Source of the DNA: Halobacteriales archaeon QS_3_64_16
GTDB taxonomy: Archaea; Halobacteriota; Halobacteria; Halobacteriales; Halococcaceae
Assembly: GCA_003021705.1 (NCBI GenBank)
Contig: PXRJ01000038.1
Coordinates: forward strand, 1 to 64,000
Direction of reading: 5' to 3'
DNA length: 64,000 bases
Part shown: positions 46,598-54,008 of the stretch, piece by piece
Layout: each line of letters opens with the position of its first letter
Numbering within the stretch: position 1 is the first letter of the stretch
Program-made: the position numbers and the translations under genes
Notes under the pieces: generated by a model
What the model was told of the DNA's origin: nothing
The model's input: only the letters and a program-made list of their open reading frames with translations
Database searches by the model: none

Positions 46598-48283
46598 ATG
46601 AACCTCGACCCGCGCTCGATCCCCTACCGCGCCGCGGAGCGACTCTTCCGGTTCGGCTGGCCGCTCCTCTTTCTCGCGGTCTCGGGGACGCCGGGGATCG
46701 GCCCGCTCGGACCACTCGCGGTTCTCGCCATCGCGATCGGCGGCGTGCTCTTGTTACTTGGCTGGCAGGCCGCGGTCTACCGGCGCTTTTCCTACGAAGT
46801 GAGTGCCGATACCCTCGACATCCACTCGGGCGTGCTCTCCCGGCGCGAGCGCGAGATCCCCCTCCATCGCATCCAGAACGTCGATACCAGCCGAAATATC
46901 TTCCAGCGAGCGCTCGGCATCGTCGACGTGAGCGTCGAGACCGCCGGTGGGGGCAGCACCGAAGCCCGCCTGCGCTACCTGAGCGTCGAAGGCGCTCGCA
47001 CGCTCCGCGAGGACCTCCGCCGACGCAACTCGGAACAAGAGAGCGGAACTGAGACGGCGGGTGAAGAGCCCGAGGCCGACCGGGCTCCGACCGAGCTGTT
47101 CGCGATCGAGTCCGGCGAACTCGCGCTGTTGGGACTAACCGCGATCGACCTTCGGCTACTGTCGCTCGCGACGGTCGCCCTCCCAGTTCTCGTCCCTTCG
47201 TTCGCGAGCATGGCAGGACCCGATGGCGTGCCGGTCGGTCCGATGGGCGCGCTCGTCCTCGCGCCGGTAAGCGCGGCCGTCTTCGTTCTCCTCACGGGGC
47301 TCGTGAGCGGCGCGTCGACGGGCTCTAATTACTACCGCTTTCGCCTGCTGGGTGCCAACGGGGATCTCCGGTACGAACGCGGGTTATTACGGCGGAGCGA
47401 GGGGACGATCCCGGTGGATAAAATCCAGGCGCTCGCGATCGAGGAGACCGTCCTGGCACGGCTCTTTGGCTACGCGACGCTGGCGGTCGAGACGGCGGGC
47501 TACACCCCTGGCCAGGGGCCGAGCGGCGGCTCCCAGGCCGCAGTGCCGCTTGCGACCCGCGAGCGCTGTCTCGCCCTCGCCCGGTCGATCGAACCCGTCT
47601 CGATGCCCGAGTTCGATCGCCCACCCGAGCGCGCCCGGCGTCGCTACGCGATCCGCTACGGCCTGGTCGTTGCCCTGCTCACCAGTCTCGCGTGGGGAAT
47701 CATGCAGGTTCTCGACGTCACCTTCCCCTGGTATAGCGTGCTCGCTCTCTTCGGCGTCGTGCCAGTCGCCGCCCACCTGAAGTGGGTCAACCGGGGGTAT
47801 GCACTGACGGAGGGCTACGTCCTCACGCGCAACGGCTTTTTCACCCGGACGACGACGGTCGTTCCCGACTACCGGGTCCAGACCGTCGCCGAGACCCGAA
47901 CGATATTCCAGCGCCGCCGGTCGCTCGCGACCGTCACCGTCGATACCGCCGGGGCGGGCGGCTCGCGGGTCGCCCGCGCGGTCGATATCGACGCCGCGAG
48001 TGCTGCCGGACTGCGCGAAACCGTCGCCGACCGCCTCCAACGGGCGCTCACCGCCCGCCGCGGTGAGGGGGCCGGCCATACCGACCGCGCCGATCGGTCC
48101 GACCGCGACGTGACGCCGCCCCATCCACTGGCCAGTGATCTGACGACCGCCGAGAGCTCTCCAGGTGCGGAGAACGACGAGTATACGGCGACACCGAGGG
48201 ACGGCAAGGGCGAGGATGGGGACGAGACAGCCAACCGCGATGGGGATGCGAGCGCGAACGACGAAAATAGGGAGGAGACCTGA
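46598..48283 (+). CDS. membrane protein with three PH-like (YdbS/YdbT) domains
   Basis: A 561-residue protein. Each bacterial PH-type domain follows hydrophobic segments: domain 1 at about residues 65-130 (FSYEVSADTLDIHSGVLSRR), domain 2 at about 245-310 (LLRRSEGTIPVDKIQALAI), domain 3 at about 395-460 (VVPDYRVQTVAETRTIFQRR). The repeated NVDTSRNIFQRALG-like motif recurs. The tail (about 500-561) is disordered and acidic. This is the YdbT layout, usually paired with a smaller YdbS protein; none is adjacent. Confidence 0.85.
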   Translation: MNLDPRSIPYRAAERLFRFGWPLLFLAVSGTPGIGPLGPLAVLAIAIGGVLLLLGWQAAVYRRFSYEVSADTLDIHSGVLSRREREIPLHRIQNVDTSRNIFQRALGIVDVSVETAGGGSTEARLRYLSVEGARTLREDLRRRNSEQESGTETAGEEPEADRAPTELFAIESGELALLGLTAIDLRLLSLATVALPVLVPSFASMAGPDGVPVGPMGALVLAPVSAAVFVLLTGLVSGASTGSNYYRFRLLGANGDLRYERGLLRRSEGTIPVDKIQALAIEETVLARLFGYATLAVETAGYTPGQGPSGGSQAAVPLATRERCLALARSIEPVSMPEFDRPPERARRRYAIRYGLVVALLTSLAWGIMQVLDVTFPWYSVLALFGVVPVAAHLKWVNRGYALTEGYVLTRNGFFTRTTTVVPDYRVQTVAETRTIFQRRRSLATVTVDTAGAGGSRVARAVDIDAASAAGLRETVADRLQRALTARRGEGAGHTDRADRSDRDVTPPHPLASDLTTAESSPGAENDEYTATPRDGKGEDGDETANRDGDASANDENREET

Positions 48284-48412
48284 AACGAGGAGTAATAACG
48301 TTTCTCACGGCACCAACCGAGTCAGAGAAGGGTGATTCGGTAGCCGGCGCGTAGCCCCTGCTCGCTGGACCTGCTGCGATCGCCGAGTCCGGCTTTTCCG
48401 TTCGCTCGAACG

Positions 48413-48559
48413 CTACTCGTCGACGATCTCTTCGGAGCCCTCGTCCGAGCGCAGTAGTTCAGGCGTCCCGAAGGGAAGTTTCCCGGTCGCGAGGTAGTGG
48501 ACGACAGTGAGTACTCCGAGGAGGAGCCCGAGGTTTCTGATCCAGTTCGCTTTGCTCAT
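48413..48559 (-). CDS. small single-helix membrane protein
   Basis: Found by direct reading: a 48-residue protein with one hydrophobic helix (NLGLLLGVLTVVHYLA, residues 9-24) and an acidic C-terminus ending GSEEIVDE. The start MSKANWIRN sits 50 bp downstream of the phosphotransferase stop in the same direction. Small acidic membrane proteins of this type are common and uncharacterised. Confidence 0.6.
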   Translation of the reverse strand: MSKANWIRNLGLLLGVLTVVHYLATGKLPFGTPELLRSDEGSEEIVDE

Positions 48560-48607
48560 ACCTGCCTCGAAGGTCGGGGCGATCTTAATTCCGGCGACAG
48601 GTCTCGA

Positions 48608-49720
48608 TTAGAGCGGTTCCTCGCCTTCGATGATCCGCTCGGCGCGTTCGACGAGCGCCGGGACTCGTTCTTCCATCTTCGGGTACATCGGGTCGTCCGA
48701 ATTCCCCTCCAGGTAGCGCCGGAAGAACATCTCACCCAGTGCGCCTAGCTTGTAGACCGCGAGCGCGCGGTAGAACGTCTCGTCGGTGAACTCGATGCCC
48801 GCTCGCTGTTCGTAGCGATCGACCAACTCCTGTCGGCTGGGATAGCCCTCCCGCTCCATGAACGTCGCGGTGAGTTCGGGGATCGAGGGCTCGGGGTCGC
48901 CCGCGTCGCGCCAATACGAAAGCATCCATCCCAGGTCCGCACGGGGATCACCGAGCGTCGAGAGCTCCCAGTCGAAGACGCTCACCAGCTTCGGAGGGGT
49001 GCTGGAGGCGTACATCACGTTATCGAGCTTGTAATCGCCGTGAACGAGTGTGTGGGGATACTCGCTCGGGCAGTTCGCGTCGAGCCACTCGCTGACGTCC
49101 TCTAACCTGGGCAAGTCGCGTTCCTCAGTGGTGAGTTCCATCGCCCAGTCGTACTGCTTGCCCCAGCGCTCGACCTGACGTTCGGTGTAGCCCTCCGGGT
49201 AACCGAACTCACCCAGCCCCACCGCCTCATAGTCGACAGCGTGGATCTCACAGAGCGCGTCGATGAGTTCCTCGCCGATCGCCTGGCGGCTTTCGGAGTT
49301 AGCGAACCGGTCGGCTTCCGATTCCCGGAGGACGGTGCCCTCGACCCGCTCCATCACGTAGAAATCGGAGTTCATGACGCTCTGGTCCTCCGAGCCCAGT
49401 ACCGTTGCCGGGACGCGGGCGTCGGTTCCCTGGAGGGCGTCGATCACCCGGTACTCTCGGAGGACGTCGTGGGCGGTCTCTGCGATCTCGCCCGGCGGTG
49501 GCCGGCGGACGACGAGTTCCCGATCGCCCCACGTGACGAAGAGGGTCTCGTTCGAGTGACCCTCTTGGTGGTGGCGGACGTCGTACTCGTTCACGGAGCC
49601 GAGTTCGGCTTCGAGATACTCCGCTAAGATTTCCTCGTCGACGAGGCGTGCGAAGTACTCGCCGTCCTCCCGGGTCTCATCGTGGCCGTCTCGGGTTCCG
49701 GTGTCGGTGTCCCTACTCAT
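48608..49720 (-). CDS. APH-family phosphotransferase (ACAD10/11 kinase-like)
   Basis: A 370-residue aminoglycoside-phosphotransferase-fold kinase. The catalytic loop LVHGDYKLDNVMY and the metal-binding VFDWELSTLGDPRADLGWML are intact, with GHSNETLFVTWGDRELVVRRPP as the nucleotide-binding start and an AVDYEAVGLGEFGYPEGYTERQVERW lid. This is the architecture of the APH part of ACAD10/ACAD11-type proteins. ATG at 49720 chosen. Divergent to the acyl-CoA dehydrogenase, 136 bp apart. Confidence 0.87.
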   Translation of the reverse strand: MSRDTDTGTRDGHDETREDGEYFARLVDEEILAEYLEAELGSVNEYDVRHHQEGHSNETLFVTWGDRELVVRRPPPGEIAETAHDVLREYRVIDALQGTDARVPATVLGSEDQSVMNSDFYVMERVEGTVLRESEADRFANSESRQAIGEELIDALCEIHAVDYEAVGLGEFGYPEGYTERQVERWGKQYDWAMELTTEERDLPRLEDVSEWLDANCPSEYPHTLVHGDYKLDNVMYASSTPPKLVSVFDWELSTLGDPRADLGWMLSYWRDAGDPEPSIPELTATFMEREGYPSRQELVDRYEQRAGIEFTDETFYRALAVYKLGALGEMFFRRYLEGNSDDPMYPKMEERVPALVERAERIIEGEEPL

Positions 49721-49856
49721 GTGCGCCGGGTTCGCCGCCGGCCCATAACATCCTTCGGGTCGTTCGCTTTCGGTGGTGGTCACGAGTTCGCCTCACCGTC
49801 GCGCCAACTCCCGCTCGTCCCGTGGCTTTAGGACCTCGTGTGTGCAATGCCGAGAC

Positions 49857-51017
49857 ATGGAGTACAACGACTCCGAGACGGCCCGCGAATTGGCCGAGCG
49901 CGCACGTGCGTTCATGGACGAGGACATCGCCGACCTGCGCGGCGAGGCTCGCGAGCGCGACCTCTATGCACCCCAAATCTCCGAGGAACACGGCGGCATG
50001 GGACAGGACTTCCGGGACGTTCTGCCGCTGTTCGAACAGGCCGGCCGGTCGCTGCTCGGCGCGCCCGCGATGCGCGTTGATGCCCCCGACGAAGGAAACA
50101 TGCACACCTTCGAACTCGTCGGCACCGACGCCCAAAAACAGGAGTACCTCAACCCGCTGGTCGCCGGGGAGATCTCTTCTGGCTTTTCGATGACCGAACC
50201 GCTTCAAGGAGGTGGCTCGGACCCGAAGATGCTCCAGACGACTGCGGAGAAAGACGGCGACGAGTGGGTTATCAACGGGCACAAATGGTGGACCACCCAG
50301 GGCTCGGCCGCCGACGTCCTGTTGGTGATGGCTCGCACGAACCAGGAGGCCCACCCCTATTCGGGCTGTTCGTTTTTCCTCGTATCGCCGGATATGGACG
50401 GCGTCGAGATCGTCCGGGACATCCCTCACGTCGGGCCCTCGATGGTAGGTGAAGGTCACGCCGAGATCAAATATGATAACGTACGGGTCCCCGAAGAGAA
50501 CCTCCTGGGCGAGCGCGACCAGGGCTTCCAGCACGCTCAACAGCGCCTCGGACCCGCGCGCCTGACTCACTGTATGCGCTTCACCGGGATGGCCACCCGC
50601 GCGCTCGAGATCACAAAGGCCTACCTGGACGAACGCGAGGGCTTCGACTCCCCGCTCTCGGAGAAACAGGCCCTTCGCTACGAGATCGCCGAGGCCGAAA
50701 CCCGGCTGCACGCCGTGCGGACGATGGTCAGGGACGCCGCCGATAAGATCGCGGCGGGCGAGGAAGCCCGAATCGAGGTCGGGATGTCGAAGGTCTTCGC
50801 CGCGAACGTCACCCAAGGGGCGATCGACACCGCCTTGCAGTTCTGTGGGGCGAACGGCATCGGCCGGGATCTGCCGATCGCCGACTTCTACGAGGCGGTC
50901 AGGGCCTTCCGGATCGTCGACGGCGCGGACGAAGTCCACAAGCGCGTGATCGCCCGGGACGCCTTCGAGGACCTGGACGAAGCGGAGCTAGAGGCCATCA
51001 CCCGCTACGACGAGTAG
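49857..51017 (+). CDS. acyl-CoA dehydrogenase, ACAD11-like
   Basis: A 386-residue flavoenzyme. SGFSMTEPLQGGGSDP, INGHKWWTTQGSAADVLLVM, RLGPARLTHCMRFTGMATRALE and YEAVRAFRIVDGADEVHKRVIARD match the ACAD10/11 subfamily. The N-terminal helix pair appears about 15-20 residues shorter than usual: after RARAFMDE the sequence goes straight to DIADLRGEARERDLYAPQ, suggesting an in-frame internal loss. FAD- and active-site regions are otherwise intact. Divergent from the APH kinase. Confidence 0.9.
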   Translation: MEYNDSETARELAERARAFMDEDIADLRGEARERDLYAPQISEEHGGMGQDFRDVLPLFEQAGRSLLGAPAMRVDAPDEGNMHTFELVGTDAQKQEYLNPLVAGEISSGFSMTEPLQGGGSDPKMLQTTAEKDGDEWVINGHKWWTTQGSAADVLLVMARTNQEAHPYSGCSFFLVSPDMDGVEIVRDIPHVGPSMVGEGHAEIKYDNVRVPEENLLGERDQGFQHAQQRLGPARLTHCMRFTGMATRALEITKAYLDEREGFDSPLSEKQALRYEIAEAETRLHAVRTMVRDAADKIAAGEEARIEVGMSKVFAANVTQGAIDTALQFCGANGIGRDLPIADFYEAVRAFRIVDGADEVHKRVIARDAFEDLDEAELEAITRYDE

Positions 51018-51078
51018 TTCGGTATCCGCAGCCGAACGCCGATCGCGCCGCGACCGTCCCGGCTGACCGGCCGATCGA

Positions 51079-51597
51079 TCAGTCCCCCTGCGCCGTCGAG
51101 ATCGACGTTCCATACTCCCCGCAGGTCGCTTCGAGGTCGATGCGTTCGGCCTGCCACTCGCCCGAACCGACCGGCAGGCAGTTATGGATGGTCTCGCCGT
51201 TACACTCCGGACACTCGATGAGTACCTCCAACTCCGCCCAGTCGTGTCGCCGACCGGGCGCGCCGAACCCGAGCGCGACGACCCGCTCTTCGCTTTCGTT
51301 CGTGCCCTTCTGGAACTCCCCCGGCGCGATACGGATCGCCTCGCTCTCGCCGACCGTGATTCGCTTCGGGTCCCGCCCGATCTGGAAGGTCGCCGTCCCG
51401 CTCAAAACGTAGAACACCTCCTCCTGGTCGCCGTGACGGTGGCGCAGTCCGCCCGAGAACGCCTCGCCGGGCTCTAACTCGTAGTACACTAACCCGAAAT
51501 CCGTCGTTCCCAGCCCTTCCGAGACCGACCGCCGGACGCTGTTGACGCCCATCGGGTGCTCGACGTGATCGAGGTCTCCGATCGTGATCTTTTCCAT
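51079..51597 (-). CDS. cupin-domain protein
   Basis: A 172-residue protein. The cupin metal motif 1 reads GGLRHRHGDQEEVFYVLSG, followed by APGEFQKGTNESEERVV as motif 2. A C-terminal extension has CPEC and a lone Cys (LEATCGEYGTS), maybe a zinc site. Function not known; cupins bind small organic ligands or metals. ATG at 51597. Divergent to the sirtuin gene. Confidence 0.8.
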   Translation of the reverse strand: MEKITIGDLDHVEHPMGVNSVRRSVSEGLGTTDFGLVYYELEPGEAFSGGLRHRHGDQEEVFYVLSGTATFQIGRDPKRITVGESEAIRIAPGEFQKGTNESEERVVALGFGAPGRRHDWAELEVLIECPECNGETIHNCLPVGSGEWQAERIDLEATCGEYGTSISTAQGD

Positions 51598-51702
51598 ACG
51601 AGTGCCCCTTCCGGCCGGGTGATAAATCGTGGTGTTCGTGATCATCCCTCTGTCGATCGAGGGTGGCCGAGGAGCTTTGCTTCTCGCAGCCCGTCCGGAT
51701 AC

Positions 51703-52497
51703 GTGAACGCGACCGACACCGACGACGCCGAGAGCGTGAACGAAGAGACGATCCGATCGCTCGCCCGGGCGATCCGCGGGGCCGACTCGACGGTCGCGCT
51801 GACCGGCGCGGGGGTTTCGACGGCCTCGGGCGTCCCCGACTTCCGGGGCTCAGGTGGTGTCTGGAAGTGCCACGACCCGCGGGATTTTCACCTCGCTCGC
51901 TTCGAGCGCGATCCGGCCGGCTTCTGGACCGATCGCCTCGCCCTGTTCGAGACTATGTACGGCGATCGCGAGATCGAGCCCAACGCCGCCCACGAGGCGC
52001 TCGCCCGGCTCGAATCGGTGGGCGAACTCGACGCACTCGTGACACAGAACACGGATGGTCTCCACGGGGACGCCGGCTCCGAGAACGTAATCGAGCTACA
52101 CGGCAACGGCAGCCGCGTGGTCTGTCGAGCGTGTGGGGAGCGTACCGACGCCGATGTTGCCCGCGAGCGGGTTCGGGAAGGCCATACCCCGCCGCGCTGT
52201 TCGTGTGGCGGGCTCTACAAGCCCGACGTCGTGCTCTTCGGCGAGGACCTCCCTGAAGGTGCCCGTTCCCGCTCGCAGGCACTCGCCGACAACGTTGACG
52301 TCTTCCTCGTCGCTGGCTCCTCGCTCACCGTCGAACCGGCTGCCTCCCTCCCGCGACGGGCCGCCGACAGCGGGGCGACGCTTTCGATCGTTAACCTCGA
52401 CCCGACCTCAGTATCCGATCGGGCGCCCTACGATCTTCGAGCCGACCTCATCGACGCGCTCCCGCGGGTGACCGAGGCGGTGCTTGAGGAGAACTGA
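51703..52497 (+). CDS. NAD-dependent protein deacylase (sirtuin)
   Basis: A 264-residue Sir2-family enzyme. GAGVSTASGVPDFRG, TQNTDGLHGDAGS, the catalytic His in ENVIELHG, four zinc Cys (CRAC, CSCG), and GSSLTVEPA near the end are all present. It removes acyl groups from protein Lys using NAD. The GTG at 51703 puts a short acidic stretch before the Rossmann fold. Targets unknown. Confidence 0.93.
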   Translation: MNATDTDDAESVNEETIRSLARAIRGADSTVALTGAGVSTASGVPDFRGSGGVWKCHDPRDFHLARFERDPAGFWTDRLALFETMYGDREIEPNAAHEALARLESVGELDALVTQNTDGLHGDAGSENVIELHGNGSRVVCRACGERTDADVARERVREGHTPPRCSCGGLYKPDVVLFGEDLPEGARSRSQALADNVDVFLVAGSSLTVEPAASLPRRAADSGATLSIVNLDPTSVSDRAPYDLRADLIDALPRVTEAVLEEN

Positions 52498-52572
52498 TCG
52501 CCGGACGACCGAGTCCGACGACCCGATCCCGGCGGTAGGCTTTTGCGCCGGGTCGGCCTGGGTTCGCCTGCC

Positions 52573-52974
52573 ATGGACTACAGTGTCACACACGTCGAGG
52601 ACGTCCCGGTCACGGATCTCTCTGCGATCGATGCGATCCCACCGGATCACGACATCCGCGCGATCGGCGACGCCTTGGATCTCGAAGAGACGAACGTCAG
52701 CGTCTGGTACTTCGAGCCGGGCGAGGAGATCGGCTACCACGCTCACTCCGAGCAGGAGGAGTTGTATTACGTCCTCGAAGGGGAGTTCTCGCTCAAGCTC
52801 GGTCGTTCAGGTGAAGAAGAGATAGTCGAAGCCGGTCCGGGGACCGTCTTCGCGGCTGGACCCAAGATCGGCCACGGGCATCGCTACACCGGCGACGACG
52901 TAGGAGTAGTACTCGCGATCGGCGCGCCGCCGGTCGAGGACCCCGGCCTCGACCCACACGACGTGGAGGAGTGA
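52573..52974 (+). CDS. cupin-domain protein
   Basis: A 133-residue single-domain cupin. YHAHSEQEELYYVLEGEF is motif 1 (His, His, Glu) and AGPKIGHGHRYTGD is motif 2. Acidic C-terminus. It lies 75 bp after the sirtuin in the same direction, so may be co-transcribed. The ATG at 52573 starts MDYSVTHVEDVPV. Function unknown; not the same family as the cupin at 51079. Confidence 0.85.
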   Translation: MDYSVTHVEDVPVTDLSAIDAIPPDHDIRAIGDALDLEETNVSVWYFEPGEEIGYHAHSEQEELYYVLEGEFSLKLGRSGEEEIVEAGPGTVFAAGPKIGHGHRYTGDDVGVVLAIGAPPVEDPGLDPHDVEE

Positions 52975-53075
52975 TAAGGCCCTTTGGCGATTGAGGATAG
53001 CGGGAAAACAGTCGGCACCGATTTGCTCATCGGCGTAGTTGCTTTCGGGGATCGGTCAGCCGATCGATCGTCGGC

Positions 53076-53351
53076 TCAGTCCGCTCCGGCCTCGACCGCC
53101 TCCGCCTCGCCGCCGGCGTAGGTCGCGTTCAGGTGTTCCAAGATGCGCTCGGACTCGGCCATTGTAATGCCTCGTTCGTCGTCGATCAGGACCGGGACGC
53201 CGCGCTGGCCCGAGACCTCCTTTACCTCGTCGCGTTCGGAGTGCAGCCCTTCGACCCAGACGCTGTCGTACTCGACGCCGAGTTCGTCCATGCGCTCGTG
53301 GACGCGTTCACAGAACGGACACCCTTCGAGTTCGTAGAGCGTGATGCTCAT
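53076..53351 (-). CDS. glutaredoxin-like protein
   Basis: A 91-residue thioredoxin-fold protein: CPFC at residues 11-14, then SGQRGVPVLIDDERGITMAESERILEHL, typical of glutaredoxin/NrdH-type proteins with the cis-Pro in GVPVL. It reduces disulfides or mixed disulfides in the cytoplasm. An acidic tail follows. Divergent to the peroxiredoxin-like gene at 53445, 93 bp apart. Confidence 0.9.
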   Translation of the reverse strand: MSITLYELEGCPFCERVHERMDELGVEYDSVWVEGLHSERDEVKEVSGQRGVPVLIDDERGITMAESERILEHLNATYAGGEAEAVEAGAD

Positions 53352-53444
53352 ACCCTAACGAGGCACGCCAGTACTAAAAGCGTGTTCCGCCCGCTGACGC
53401 GATCGCCACCGGGACTTTTGTTACCCGACCGCCCATCACAGGCC

Positions 53445-53927
53445 ATGCCACCGACCGACGGCGAGATCGCCCCCGATTTCGAGGCGCTGCTCTGTGACGG
53501 CGAGACCTTCCGGCCGACCTCTCTCGCGGGCCTTCTCGACGACGAGGCTGGCTGTGTGCTGGTCTTTTTCGGTTTTACCGGCAGTGCGATCGCGGAGAAC
53601 TGGTGGAAGCGCTACGACCGGGCCGGCTGGGGGGGGTTCGAGGTTCCAGTGGTGGGGATCAGCCGGGACGGTCCCTACGCACAGAACGCTTTCTTACGGA
53701 GGATTTCGAGCCCGTTTCGCTTCTGCAGCGACGTCGACGGCGAGGTCGCTGCGAGCTACGACCTACTGGCCGAGCGACGGGGGATGGCCGGAGTTCACAC
53801 CGCTCGTCGGGCGATCTTCGTCCTCAACGGCGAGCGGGCGATCGCTCACGCCTGGGTCGCCGACGACTGGATCTCTCCCGTACCGATCGAGGGGATCGAA
53901 ACCGCCGTCGCAGCCCTCGGGAACTGA
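53445..53927 (+). CDS. peroxiredoxin-like protein without the usual catalytic Cys
   Basis: A 160-residue protein of redoxin fold. It starts GEIAPDFEALLCDGETF, and VLVFFGFTGSAIAENWWKRY is where AhpC/TSA proteins carry their peroxidatic Cys; here the position is Gly/Ser. The remaining Cys (in LLCDG, AGCVL and FRFCSD) lie elsewhere. VVGISRDGPYAQNAFLRR and the C-terminal VLNGERAIAHAWVADDW match the fold. Likely a binding or regulatory relative rather than a peroxidase. Confidence 0.8.
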   Translation: MPPTDGEIAPDFEALLCDGETFRPTSLAGLLDDEAGCVLVFFGFTGSAIAENWWKRYDRAGWGGFEVPVVGISRDGPYAQNAFLRRISSPFRFCSDVDGEVAASYDLLAERRGMAGVHTARRAIFVLNGERAIAHAWVADDWISPVPIEGIETAVAALGN

Positions 53928-54008
53928 GGGTGGCCCGTCCGGCTACTCGTTCTCTCCGTCTCTCTGGGCGGTCGTGTCCCGATCGATGAACGTCGGCGAG
54001 CGTCGTCG

